From assembly GCA_022605955.1 (NCBI GenBank), contig JAKCOZ010000039.1, forward strand, positions 4,216,001 through 4,280,000: a stretch of 64,000 nucleotides of DNA, read 5' to 3'. The notes under the pieces were generated by a model. The model searched no databases. It was not told the DNA's origin and saw only the letters and a list, made by a program, of their open reading frames with translations. A program made the position numbers and the translations under genes. This DNA comes from Rallus limicola. Its lineage: Eukaryota > Chordata > Aves > Gruiformes > Rallidae. Positions 11,121 through 23,039 of the stretch are shown piece after piece; the first letter of the stretch is position 1, and each line of letters opens with the position of its first letter.

Positions 11121-14100
11121 GTACGTACTAGTGGTCCTGTAACATAACCTTTTCCAGTACTTAATATTGTGCATATTTTCCATATCCAGAATACAGTTTA
11201 ATATAAGCTGTATGCCTTGAAACAGCTCTCTAAATGTGTTACACAGCAAACAGAAATCATCCAGTTTTTCAGTTCACTATCTAAGAACTGTGTAGCATAG
11301 CTACCAAGTGCTGCTGTCAGTATGCTTTTTCTTGGCAGAGGTGATTTAAGTAGCCTAAACTATATCTTTATTTGGGTTCTCTTTAATACTAGAAATCAAA
11401 TTCTCTAATGCTCTGATGTCTCCTGTGGTGCCTCTGTCCTTGCTGAAGTAATAGCCTAGTTGGCAATAGAGAGCTTGTGTGAATGGGGAGTTAGCCCTTC
11501 CCTCAGCATCTGAACTTCATCTTGGCAGAGCAACAAGGGTTGAGCTTTCTCTGTGGGTCTAGAAAACTTTGTTTCATGGAATCAGTATCAAATGCACACA
11601 TTATCCATGTTAGGAGCTCAGACATCATGTCAGTACCCCCAAACATGCTAGATTTCCTTTACAGATAGAATAATTTTGAGAGGAGTTCAGTGGTTTGGTA
11701 TTTGGGGTTTGGTTTGATTTTTTTTTTTTTTTTTACACTGTTTGGATACACAGACAAGAAGAGAGTGATGACATGTGCTCATGAGTGCAAGCTGGAGTGT
11801 AGGAAGTTCCATGTGAATATAAAGAGAAACTTCACTGTGAGGGTTATCTTGCAGTGTCTGACAGCCCCTTCATCTGTGAACCCTAACTTTGCAATTCTTT
11901 CCCTTCTTCCCCTGTTCAAGCTTTCCCTGAGCAGATCAAGTGGGGATGAGGGGAGACAATGACATGTGAAGTTTCTTTGGTGCTTTTGATGTTTTCAGTG
12001 CTGATTCCCATATCTGTCCTCAACCCAGCTGCAGTTTTCAGGAAACTTGAAGGGACTTAATTATGTTTGAGTCTAAATGGAGCAATTATTACAGAAGTTG
12101 TTAAAGCCAAGGCAGAAGAGGGAACAATGACAGCTGGATTGTGGAAAGAAATACTCCTCTGTAAAAGAGGGGGGGGGGGGGGGGGGGAATGGAGATGCTG
12201 AACAGTTTTGCTCACTTCATGGTTAGAGTTAAGTGGATCTTTATGAGAGGATTTGTAGAATACAAGGTGCACAATCTGTTTGGTTAAGAAGCTGCAGTGT
12301 GTTACCCAATTCAGATATGTGGTTCATGGTGTTCCTTGGAAGAAACTAGTTGGATAATGTATTCGTGTCTTCTCTTCCATTCATGTATCTAATGAGTCAA
12401 CTCCTTATCTGTGTGGCAGAGGTGTGTGAATCATGGGAGCTGAGAAGAAGGAAGGAACAGGAGGAAGATAGGGAGTGGCAAGAAAATTCTAAGGAGGGTT
12501 GGGTTTTTTTTGTAAGAGATAGGTGTGACAGTTGCTATCTTGCTCACTTTGAATGTAAGTAGATGCAGATTTATCCTGTCTAACATAACTGCAGCTAGAA
12601 ATAGTCACCTACAACTCCCACTTAAGCCATGGGAGAATAAAAGTTTTCTTCCTCCTATGATGTGATTTGCCTCTTGAATGTACCTGTCTCTCAGCATCAG
12701 CTCAAAGGAGCCTGGAAAAGCTGTGCTTCTGCCACACGTTTCTTCATTAAGCACCAAGAGCTGGGCAAGATGAATCCAATTTTTGTCTTAGTCGCTGCCC
12801 TAAGGATTAGATGTAATAGAGTAGTTTTGCACTCTGTGTTTGCAAAATACCTCACATTAATACTTTTATTGCATTTATGATCAATTTCTATGCCTGGCTG
12901 TGTATCTCCTCTGTCTCATATGCCTCTGAATTTATTCCGCCCATAGCATAATGGGTTTGTGCTGTGTACTTCCATCTCAACAAATCTAGCCTGGATTTTC
13001 CCAACTGCTGTGGTAATACAGACTCGTTAAAAGGAAATCATAAACTAATTCAACCCAACATCACACTTACTTGGGCTGCATCTCTGCATCTGGGCTTCTT
13101 ATTGGAGAGTCTACTGATAACCAAAAGTCTCGCAGGGCTCCTGAGAGAAGTCAGACTGTTCAACCCTCTTCCCCTGAGAGGGCCCTTTCGAGCTCTGTAT
13201 CAGAGTTTGGGGGTTTGTGTTCATTCCTGCTGGGGCTTCACCACAGGTGTTGGTGCCCACCCAGCCTCCTCACACCCAGACCTCCTGAGGAAGTAAATGA
13301 CCGAAATCCTCTCCTGATGCCTCTCTTCATGTGCTGGGCAGCCAGAATGGTGATAAATTCAAAGCTATTTTTCAGTACCCCTCAGCTAAAGCTATCTTAA
13401 TTTCCCATTTGGGGTCGCATTAAAAACTTCTGTAGGGAGTGGCTAATGACATCCATTTCCATTTAACACCAGAGACCTTTGGTTCCCACTGCTCAGCTGG
13501 TGTTGGCTCAGTGTGTGAGCATCCCTAGTGCTGTGGACTCCAGCCTCTGGTGTGCAATTTTGTTTTTTTTTCTGCAAACCAAGTATCTGTTTCAAATGCC
13601 CACTGTGATCTCATTGTTTGCAGAGCAGCTACACCTGACAAAATAATGCAGAATGCCAACAGGTAGATAGGCATGCTTTTCCCATGCTCTATGTACAGGG
13701 GCTGGGTGCTAATTAATATCTGCTGAGTTTCAACTGCTTTATTTTCTGTCATAGCATCTAAGATAGTCTGGGTATGTAATTTCTCCTCTGACTTTCTAAA
13801 TGTTGAGGTTATTTTCAGACATGAGGAAAAAAATGCTGTTGCTGTCTCCTCAGTTCCTGTTAAAATGAAGTCCTAGGTCCTTACATCACTGGCTAATAAT
13901 ATTTAAAACACATTTGTGTAAGGGAATCAACATCTTTCTTAGTGAAGTATCACATAAGTTAGGGGCTTTTTCTTACATAATGATAAATGTAAATAGTAAA
14001 TTAAATCCTTGCCACAGAACACATTTCATGTTACATGCAAAGCTGCTCCCATCGCTATTTTTTAATCACAAAGCAAGTATTTTCTGAATGCAAACCACCA

Positions 14101-17100
14101 TTATATTAGGGAAACCTGAGTTTTTTTATTCTTCTTTTTAATGAAAAATAACAATTTGCAGTAGTAGGCAAATTTGTTGCCACCTACCCAGATGTAAATA
14201 GCGAGTACTTTGTGGAAATATGGCAGTAATTCTAGATTTGGACTTAATAGTTAAGAACGTGAACTTCTAACATGAGCAATCAAATATTTGTGAAGAATGG
14301 AACCAGTGTGGAACCAGTGGTGTAATATCAAATGGGTTGATTTGGGTATTTTATTTCCAAAATGGGGTAGGTAGACTGTTTGCAGCTTTTTCTTGTGTTT
14401 TAGCTTTAACTAATGGTTATCCTAAGTGCAGGGTTTGGGGGTTTTTCCCCTCAAAGTTTTGGAAGGGTTTTCAGAGCTTGGAAGTTACCTGCTCTCTCAG
14501 CTTTTCAGAATCTTTTTATCCCATAATTTGCTTTTTATGGAAAAAAATCATGAGGGGGGATGTAACAGAGAAGAGGACACCTTAAAATGGATTATCAGAT
14601 TACCCACAGATTAGCTTCAGTGTTGTAAGATGTATGTGAACATGCCGGGTCCCTTTCTAAGAAGAAGCTGTGGGCTCCTGATTAGTGCTCACCAGGCTCT
14701 AACAATTCCCTGTTTGGCACTTCTGGAGGAGTGGGGGGTTTCTCTTGATGATGTCATGTCAGATTGAGTAGTATGCTTCAAGGTGTGTATGCCAGCATGG
14801 CACAGGGCAGACCCAGGGGGAGGGTGGGTGGTTCTTGAAGAAGTGATCCTGCTGGGAAAATAGTAACATTTGGGGGGTTGGACTCAGTGATCTCTTGAGA
14901 TCCCTTCCAACCCATATAATTCCGTGATTCAGTGATCTCCTGAGCTCATCTGCCCAAGGGGAGCATCTTGCAGGTCCTTGGTTGCTGCAGTTCATGGTCC
15001 CAGCTGGAAGTGTGCCCTTACTTGGATGTTACCTTGATACTCAGTTCGTTACGCTGTTGAATTGAAACAGTTTTGCCCAGAGAGAAGCCAAACTGCCTGG
15101 GGAAGTGGGGTCTGAAAATGAGTCGAAATGAAAAGTAATCCTTTCAGTGTGTGTGTGTGTGGTTTGGAGGGCTGAGCAAGGAGCCAGAGGTGAGAACTGC
15201 ACTGCCCAAAATGTCACCCAGAGGTGCTGCCCGAAGAGCAGTGAGCTGCTGGGAGCCATGGACCCTGCAGCCCTCGGGGTTTCCCTCTGCCTGAGCCTGG
15301 CACAGCTTCACGCCCCGTCACCTGGCTTCCCTGATGCAGGCTGGGTGTCAGCCCAGGCACTACTACAGCTGTGCTTTGTGGGACAAGGTGCAATTAACAG
15401 TTTTGTCCCACTTGTCATTTATCTGTCCATGTGGTCTAGAGCAGAATTTAACCTTGAATCTGAGTGCTTCTTCCACCCACTCTGCTGGTTTTTGAAGTGT
15501 CTCTCGGTGGCACCACTGAAAGCCAGGCAGTGGGGGTGCAGGTACACACCCCTACCCGTACTTACATCAAAATCACCTTTTCCCTGTCTTCATCACCTTT
15601 CCAAAAATGCATCGTGCAACAGCAGTGTCATCATGCAAGAACATTTGCACGCTGACTGTGATTGGAGTGAGGTGTGCCTTAGGTCCCTGGCTCTCAGATG
15701 ATGACAGCATCTCTGCAATAGAGATGTGAAAGGTGTGCTAAGGGATGTGTGTTGATCTCCTGCTGCCACCTGCTGGGGTTTGCGTCCTGCACCCTCGAAG
15801 ACCAAAGAGTGTAAAATGAACCCCCCCCTGCTCCCCAAAGATCCTAATCACAGAAAGATAGGGGTTGGAAGGGAGCTCTGGAGATCATCTAGTCCAACCC
15901 TCCTGCCAGAGCAGGATCACCCAGAGCAGGCTGCACAGGACAGCATCCAGGCAGGTTCTAAGTATCTCCAGAGAAGGAGACTCCATAGCTTCTCTGGGCA
16001 GCCTGTTCCAGTGCTCTGTCACCCTCTAGTTTCTATACACAATCTGTTACAGTGATCTTTCTTACTTCTTTTAAACAGCCCTCGTTGCTTCAAGATGGGT
16101 TTTTTAAGAACTCTGTGACTCCAAATGAAGTATCATCATTAGCATGGGATTCAGAATTCTTTTTTTTCCTTTGTAAATTTTAGATGTGTAGCTGGAGAAA
16201 CCGTCTGTTTCTCTCAAAGAGACTTTGTCACTGACTGAGAACATACTTTCTTGGTTATTCCCCAACTTTTCCATTTAGATATAAAAACTGGGAAGAGTGT
16301 GAGAATGGGACTGGGCAGTCGGCTTTCCTTTTCTTCCCACGTCATCAGCAACTACTTGCCTTTTTTTATGAGTTGGAGTATGTTGATATTTTCATTTAGT
16401 GGAACTATAGAAACAAGTCCTATAGTAATTCCAGTTCAATATATGCACTCCAAGAGGGCTAAATTGTTGAAACTGAAGCAATTACGAATTTAATGTGGGG
16501 ATTCTTAAACTGTGATCTGCGGTTGCCATGGCGATCCACTCCAATCCATCCAGATTAATATTTAAACAAACAAGCAGGCAAACGGCTCTTTAGAAAAGGA
16601 AGGAAGTTGCTGGTGTTTATTCCAAGGAGTAAAAGAGGGTGATACTAGTGAGCTGTCTTGTGTCAAAGATTATGATACCAGTTGTCATAGCTTTTGCTTT
16701 TTTGTTGTTGTGAATTTCTCTTCTGAGCCTTTAAAGCTGGAGCGTATCACAAAATTCTCTGGCACCTGCCCAGCTCTCCTCCAAACACAAGACTATGATA
16801 AAATGGTGCAAGCTTTGCAAAGCTGCATGAAAAGCAACAGCCTGGGGCTTCAGTGGGGTCTGAATGGGGTGGAGAGTTTCCAGATAATCCCAGCCTAAGA
16901 AAGCCTCTCCTGGTTTCACCTGGAATAGGCTTCATTCTCCTAGCGGGTGCGGTGCTGCGTTTTGGATTTAGTATCAGAGCCATGTCGATAACACACTGCT
17001 GATGCTTTTAGCTCTTGCCAGGTAGTTGTAGTGATTACACTGAGACAGGCACCTTTCAGCTGCTCATATGAGAAGGCTGGGGATGCTCATGGAGGGGACG

Positions 17101-18198
17101 CAGCCAGGGCGGCTGACCGGGATCGGCCAAAGGGATAGTCCATACCACATGATGTCATGCTCCATATATAACTGGGGATTGGCCTGGAGGGGGTTCAGCT
17201 CTGGAGCTAGCCGAGCATTGGTTCCAGCTGGTGTGCGGTTGTGCTGTGCATCACTTGGTTTGTATAGTGTTATTTTTTAATTCTTATTATTCCTTTTCCG
17301 CCCTGTTAACCTGTCTTTATCTCAGCCCACCAGTCTTACCTTTTCCTCCTTTCCAATCCTCTCCCCCATCCCCTCCCCCCACCCCAAGGAGGGGGTTAGT
17401 GAGCTGAGTGGTTTACGCACTGGCTGGGCTAAACCACAGCAGCGCCAGAAAGTCAAGAGCTTTTGGCTCAGGTGGAGAAACCCCAGGAGGAGGAGGGTGA
17501 TGCTTGAGGTAACGGTGCAGTACAGACCCGCACCATGGGAGCCCCTGACACAGCGCCCACCCGCACAGCTCCCCGTCTGTGGCAGCAGCGAGGTCACAGG
17601 GCAGAAAGTCGGCCCGTGTCCCCATGCCTCCACAGCCAAGTGCAGACTCTCTCAGCACACAGGCTTTTAGACCCTCAGGGTGCACTGGGCATATCTCAGC
17701 CTTTTGATGTCGCAAGCACCCCAGCTTGAGATGGGAGCTGGGGAGCATCTGGCCTGGCTCACCCATGGGTGGGTGCTGCTGCTCCAGGGCTTGCAGAGGC
17801 ACTGGGAGCTTCATTTCAGCAGCCTGTGGAGCATCACTCAAGCCAGTGTGTCTTTGCTCCCTGGCAGGGCTGCACAAGGCCAGCCTGAACCCCCACAGTG
17901 TGAATGAGGGTTGAGGTCTATCAGAGTTGTTATTGTACAAGTTAGTGTTGATCGGCCAAGCTTCTGTCTGCTGGGTCAGCTTTATGGACCAAGTCAATGT
18001 GATTGAGCAGCTTGTGACATGGTGTAGGAACAACAGCAATTGCCTGCCTGTATAATTTGAATCTTTGTTTCCTTTCAGATATACTTGAAAGAAATTTTAA
18101 GAGAAATAGGCATCTACAACGTCAAGGGGACCCACAAAAACACCTGGGAGCTGAAGCCAGAATACAGACACTACCAAGGAGAAGACAAGAGTGATTAA
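10977..18198 (+). CDS. GTF2F2: GTF2F2 (TFIIF subunit beta, RAP30), last two coding exons
   Basis: GTF2F2 is the small subunit of TFIIF, which binds RNA polymerase II and helps bring it to promoters. The window encodes the C-terminal 87 residues in two exons, 10977-11120 (48 codons) and 18079-18198 (39 codons plus TAA at 18196-18198), joined in phase 0 across an intron with GT at 11121 and AG at 18077-18078. The peptide opens IEYEKKKKEDGKRARADK, a basic linker, then DMLFSAFEKHQYYNIKDLVD and NTWELKPEYRHYQG, ending EDKSD. These match the winged-helix DNA-binding domain of vertebrate RAP30 as I remember it. The rest of the protein is encoded upstream of the window. I see no frameshift or stop within the exons. 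Identification is firm; the exon boundaries follow canonical splice sites. Confidence 0.96.
11785..11855 (+). mobile_element. short CR1 remnant
   Basis: The + frame peptide CKLECRKFHVNIKRNFTVRV resembles the CR1 ORF2 tail. The fragment is only about 70 bp. Confidence 0.6.
12169..12187 (+). repeat. run of 19 G
   Basis: An uninterrupted G run lies in the last GTF2F2 intron. Such runs are error-prone in sequencing, so the exact count is uncertain. Confidence 0.9.
14870..14932 (+). mobile_element. CR1 3' tail
   Basis: GGGGGGTTGGACTCAGTGATC, then CCCTTCCAACCC and a GTGATTC end, is a 60-bp CR1 3' terminus. Confidence 0.7.
15147..15160 (+). repeat. GT microsatellite
   Basis: Seven GT units lie in the last GTF2F2 intron. 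Confidence 0.85.
15763..15776 (-). promoter_or_regulatory. CTCF-like motif in GTF2F2 intron
   Basis: On the minus strand CCAGCAGGTGGCAG fits the CTCF core consensus at all positions that I know. Binding is not shown by sequence alone. Confidence 0.45.
15848..16030 (-). mobile_element. CR1 LINE 3' fragment
   Basis: The fragment begins with the reversed CR1 3' end (GGGGTTGGAAGGGAGC) and reads through CTCCAGAGAAGGAGACTCC to GCTCTGTCACCCTC, about 180 bp. Confidence 0.8.
17040..17441 (+). mobile_element. ERV LTR remnant
   Basis: Blocks such as CGGCCAAAGGGATAGTCCAT, followed by a CATATATAACTGGG promoter-like segment, a pyrimidine-rich 3' part and GGGCTAAACCACAGCA, match the LTR at 23040 in order. 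The 5' end is not clear and no target duplication is seen. Confidence 0.6.
18079..18198 (+). CDS. GTF2F2: GTF2F2 terminal coding exon
   Basis: The coding part is 39 codons plus TAA. It starts IYLKEILREIGIYNVKG and ends YQGEDKSD, the C-terminus of RAP30 and the second half of the winged helix. The reading frame joins exactly to the preceding exon. Confidence 0.95.
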   Translation: MYLKEILREIGIYNVKGTHKNTWELKPEYRHYQGEDKSD

Positions 18199-18419
18199 CA
18201 AAGGTGTTTACAAGGAATTAGGGTGATTGCACTGAGTGGGTTTACAGGCAGGACTTGAGCAGGGCACCTTTCTGCAAGGCTCAAGTGAAATTGAAGCAGC
18301 TGATACTTTGTAATTTCCTGTAGCTTTTTTTTTTTTTTTCCTCTCTCTCTTCCCCAAGGAATACTTCTTGTACCTTTCTATAAGTGTTTTGTCTTTTGAC
18401 AGGAGAAAACTATTTATAG

Positions 18420-18425
18420 AATAAA
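18420..18425 (+). terminator. GTF2F2: proximal poly(A) signal of GTF2F2
   Basis: This is a canonical AATAAA 222 nt after the stop codon, with T-rich sequence downstream. Confidence 0.6.
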
Positions 18426-18919
18426 CTTGTATTAGATATATCTTTATTAGAAATATTTTGAGTTCTGATCTTAACTTTTCCACACCTTGGTGGCTCTGAA
18501 GGAAAATGTGTCCTAGAGGATCCCGTAACTTTGTGGGTTCACGTTCCCATAGAGCCAGGTTAAGGTGCTCAGTTCTGCTGGGATCTGTCAGGGCTTCACC
18601 TGGAAGGCTGCAGAGATGCACAGCCCTTTGTGCAGTGTTTGGGTGGGATGGACACGATGCTACTTTTGGGATCAGGCTTTAGGAAAAACACAACCACTCA
18701 TGGTGCTCATCATGGTCCTTAGACTCCACGGGAACAAATCTGGACAGTTAAGAACCCCTGAAGTGAAGGCTGTTGGATACACAGGTTGGACAATCCCCTC
18801 CAGGTGATTACTGAGGGAAAAAAAATAACAAAACATCTCTCTGTTAGGTACATCAAGGAATAGATTTATCTTCTGCTTGGTTTTTATGATGTTACCTATG
18901 TTTTATGTTTCAGCATATC

Positions 18920-18925
18920 AATAAA
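18920..18925 (+). terminator. GTF2F2: distal poly(A) signal of GTF2F2
   Basis: This is a canonical AATAAA about 720 nt after the stop codon, followed by a GT-rich stretch (GTGTTACTTTAATTTGT). It may give the longer transcript. Confidence 0.55.
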
Positions 18926-21138
18926 AGTGTTACTTTAATTTGTACCACGTGGGGCTCTACCTTCCCGACTGGGCACACGCTGTGGTTCAGGTAGTGTGGG
19001 TATGGTGGGGTTTTTTCAAACCACATTTTTATGGCTGGCTCTGCCACCAGGTTTTTGTGTGTTTGGGGGAAGACTGCTTAATATGCCTGTGTCTCAGTAC
19101 CCCCAGTTTCTGAAATGTGGATTGCAAGGGGGTGTCTGTTCATTGTCCTTTTTGGGAGGGAGTGGGAAGGAGATGGGATGGGACTAAACTATATTCTCAA
19201 AACTTGTATGGTAAAAAAAGAAAAGCAAAGAAAACAGTGGGGGAAAAGCCACCCTTGTTAGTGTACCTGTAAATGAAGCAGAAGGTGAGGTATTATGACC
19301 CAACTCTCGCATTCCCTCAGGCCCTTCACAGGTATGCATCACTGCTGCACACACAAATGATGGGGCTGTGTGAAAAGCAAACACTCCATTAGTTGTCCAC
19401 TTGGAAGCAGTGGAAGGTTCGGAGAGAAGCCAGATGCCTTCAGAGGTTTGTAAACACAGCTCTGACCCTTTATCCACCTGTCACACATTTTCATTTTGCT
19501 GAATTCATGTTTTTTTCTAGAATTTTTTGTGTAGGTATCTCTCTACAGAGCCATTTTCTGCTTGTGCTCAGCGTTCTGTGGCTTGAAGTCCAGTTCCTAG
19601 AGGTGGCCTACCAAGAGGATTTGAAGAGCAGATCACGTTCCAGGGATATGTGTGAGTGCTGTTAACTCCTGTCTCCTCAGGCTCTAAGAGCAGGACCCAG
19701 CTTGCTCACGACTGCAGGAGGTACCTGAGGATGCTGAGCAGGACCCAGGAAGTCAGCCTTCATGTCTCACTGTGATTCACAACCATACGGGCTGACAACT
19801 CTTGCTTTTCATGAGGTGGGCTCCTCTGTTGGATTCATGTCCATGTACCTAAAAAGTCTAGGTCAGCTTCTCCCTTGTGCCCTAAAACAGTGCAGGGGGA
19901 TGCCATGCCATCCCAATTTAGTACCTTTGTCTCATTCAGTGCCATGGGTAAAAACGGCCACAGTGTTTCAGAGGGTGAAGGTGACCTTTGGTGGGATCCC
20001 CAGCAGGACTGGCTTAGCAGGGAAGTGGTTTGGATCTGTGTGTATTTTTGGTTTCATGTGAATATACTGCTTGGCAATTGGTCTTCAGATGAGAGGGACA
20101 TAATCAGCCAGCATGAAACACCAGAAGATCTCACTGAAGTAGGGTTTTATTGATCTGCAGCAGCCTTTGGACAGAGTGAACAGGCTCTGCCTGGGAGTGA
20201 TGAGAAGTGTACTGAGCACACCATTTTTTATGGGTTTTGTAACAACAACACAAGGTCTTTGTGGGCATCATTAAAAACAGAAGCAAACAAGCAGGGGAGT
20301 TTTCAGCCAAAGAGCAGCAGAAGGCTTGAGGAAAGCCAAGGTGCCCTGGTTTGCTTGCAGCCTTCTCTGGAGTAGTGCCAGTTTTCAAGGTTAAAATGAG
20401 CAACTCCAGTGAGGAAACTCCAACTCAGAAATGGAACTAGGAACCGCTACACTGGCATAAACTGGGCAGGTCTATCCAGTGGGCAGCCCAGAAGCCAGGC
20501 GGCTCATAAAGCTCTTTTTTCTTTTTTAACCTGCTTCCTGCATGCTTTTGGAGGCTTCTAGCTTGTTAGGGTGCAACTGGGATTTTAGCCCCAGCCCCAA
20601 AATCCCCCTGGCTTGAGAGGTGGGCACAGCTGGTCACAGGGGTGCTGACCCAGAGGATGAGATGCCCTCCTGGGCCAACACTGGGACCTGCGCTGTGTGT
20701 ACAAGGACTCTGCTGGCTCCAGCATGGTGGGAGTGATGGTGGAGGTGTTAGGTACTGGTGGTGGTAGTAAGTACCAGTGGCAGGTCATCATCCAGCCAAG
20801 CCACAGCGTCTTGTAGCACATCCCACCCTAGAGACAGCAGCAGCGAGGTAGACACGCTGCTACGAGCCCCACATCCTGCCTTCTGCAGTAATTTGGGGCA
20901 CGGCAGGCCCGTGCCTCGCTTCACGGGCTAATGATTGAGCCTGTGGGGCAGCTGCATTTGGATCCAGCACCTGACAACCAGCAAAACCCCTCCAGCTCTG
21001 CAGGGGGACTCACACGGGTGCTGCTGGCAGGATTGCCATCTGCCGACAGAGGAAAGGGGGAGGCTCGTGGGCGTTCGGGCCTGATTCCCCAGACCTGCGT
21101 TTGGGCCAATTCAAACTCGCAGCGGTGATGGACACCGG

Positions 21139-21215
21139 TGCCCTGCTGGTGCCCTGCTGGTGCCCTGCTGGCGCCCTGCTGGCGCCCTGCTGGTGCCCTG
21201 CTGGTGCCCTGCTGG
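21139..21215. repeat. 11-bp tandem minisatellite
   Basis: Seven units of TGCCCTGCTGG stand head to tail, with units 4 and 5 beginning CGCC. It sits in a GC-rich island-like area (about 20.9-21.3 kb). Since 11 is not a multiple of three, the repeat opens frames in several phases, which explains several spurious reading frames here. Confidence 0.95.
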
Positions 21216-23039
21216 CCTGCCCGCGCTGCTGCCCCTGCGCACGGCCGCGCCCTGCTCACGCAGATGTTCTTGACTATGGGAGCTGGGAGCCTTAGTGGTG
21301 CCCAGCAGAACTACCATGGGCCCCAGCAGAACTACCAATGTGCTCAGTGCCCTTAAATGCAACCAAAAGCCTCTCTGCTAACATAACATCACCTCTCCCG
21401 AAAGACCAGCTGAGTCATCAGAGACATTACATGCTGTAAGCTCAGCTGGTACAGGCACAGGCCTGAGCTGATGCTGCTGCCCCACTGGAGACATCCCTGT
21501 GCCAGGGGGCTGGGAATGGGTGAGCAGGTGAGAGCCTGGAGGCTGGCACTGCTACAGGGGTAAAAGGTGTGGATTTGAACCCAGCGTGGGACAGTGCTGC
21601 CCTGCTTTCCTCCCCAGCAGCTCCTTCCTCCTCCTCCTCTGTGGCCCTGCTTGGAGGCTGCTGGTAGGACAGGGAGGTCTGCAGGAGAACCAGGAGCACC
21701 AAGTACCAACTACTAGCTGGGCTGGCAGAAAGTTAGGTGGCCCTAAGCTGTCTGTTGCCAACGCAGCATCTTTGACACAGAGCTTAGAGCTCCCCAGGGG
21801 CTGTGATTCCAGGGGATGCTCTGTGAAAGTCAGCCGTGCTTTGAGTCAGCTATGTACTGTCTTCACCAGCTGCCTGGAGTTGGCTCCAGCTGAAGGTACC
21901 TCCTGCCTGTGTCAGCTACACCCACCCACATCCACACGTGGCCAGGGTGGCATTTCTCATTAGTCACTGTATTGATTGACTCCCCACAAATCACTTTCTC
22001 GCTAATGAAGTGCCAGCTCTGAGCTGCTGCTCCAGCTCACCTGGAAAGACAGCTCTGCTGCTTCAGCTTCTCCAAGAGCTGCAGCTGTGTACAGCTGTGT
22101 ACAGCCTGCCCCATTTCTCATACTGGTGGCAGGGCTGGAGGACCCTTTCTTGGCTACCGTGTGTGGCTGCCGGGATGTGGGGCCAGCCCTTCTCTGGGAG
22201 TGCTTCATTATTTGCACAAGGATGATGGGCTCCAACAGAAGATAGAAAGTCCCTTCCAGAAGAGTTTGGAGCCCAGTGCCAAGGAATCAAGACTCTTCCA
22301 CCTTCAGCTCTCAAAACACAAATGTTTTGGTGTTTGTGGCATTTTGGAATAGGGAAATACCTGTGTGGGGGGTGTCTGAGGCAGCCATAAGCCAGAGTGG
22401 TCATTAAACATTGCTTCAGCTAACCACACCTGGGGCTTGTGTCCAGGTGAGATCTGAGCACCAGCAGTCAAACTGACAGTTACCCTGTCCTCCTTCCCAG
22501 CTCTGCAAATCCCAGTACAAGGAGCTGCCTGGTACTGGTCATGCTGGTCTGAGAAGTGCCTCAGCCAAACTGTGTCCCCTGTGAGAGTGCAGTCAGCCCA
22601 GAGGGACTTTGTGCTCCTGATGGCAGCACACAGGGCTCTGGGCTTTTGCAGCATGTTTGCATCTACAAATAAATGGGAAAAGCTGCAGCATTTGGCTTCC
22701 AGTGTTGAAAGGAAGGGGACAACTGCTTCTTTTCATCTCTACTCCATTAACTAGTTTTACCTCTGGAGCTTGTTTTGAGTGGGATTTCCACAGGGACCTG
22801 AGGCAGGGAAGGCTTTCAGCAGCTGCCCAGCAGATAACCAAGCACCAGGGGAACAGGCAAGGGTGAAGCCTTGATTAAAAGTGATGATGGAAGCAAGAGA
22901 GACTCCTTCCTCAGCCACCTGGTTACATGCATCCAGCTGCTCCCATCACTGCACTGGGTCAGTAGCAGTGGTGAGGGGTGGATGATGCTGACCCACCCTG
23001 GGTTTCACTCATCAATTCAAGGTCTTTTTCCAGCAAGGC

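Larger units (their letters stand above)
11121..18078 (+). other. GTF2F2: last intron of GTF2F2
   Basis: The intron is about 7 kb, with donor GTACGT and acceptor TTTCCTTTCAG. Inside are a short CR1 remnant near 11785-11855, a run of 19 G at 12169-12187, a CR1 tail at 14870-14932, a GT microsatellite at 15147-15160, a CTCF-like motif at 15763-15776, a CR1 fragment at 15848-16030 and an LTR remnant at about 17040-17441. Between 12.2 and 14.8 kb I see only unique, often AT-rich sequence with no exon-like content. Confidence 0.85.
18199..18945 (+). other. GTF2F2: GTF2F2 3' UTR
   Basis: Non-coding sequence follows the stop codon. AATAAA occurs at 18420-18425 and again at 18920-18925, so short (about 240 nt) and long (about 745 nt) 3' UTRs are both possible. 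A T-rich tract lies near 18328-18342. The end coordinate is an estimate about 20 nt after the distal signal. Confidence 0.6.

Noticed and set aside
15147..15701. 184-codon + strand reading frame
   Set aside because: It starts inside the GT microsatellite, lies in a GTF2F2 intron, and shows no domain or family resemblance. The composition looks like translated non-coding DNA.
17413..18039. 208-codon minus-strand reading frame
   Set aside because: It is antisense within the last GTF2F2 intron, overlaps the LTR remnant at its end, and shows no recognisable protein motif.
1..18198. Possible KCTD4 inside GTF2F2, as in human
   Set aside because: No intronless frame of about 260 codons with a BTB/T1 domain is present in the visible introns. 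It may lie upstream of the window.
21560..21590. tRNA-like GGATTTGAACCCAGC stretch
   Set aside because: It resembles a T-arm only. No matching acceptor, D-arm or anticodon arm can be formed around it.
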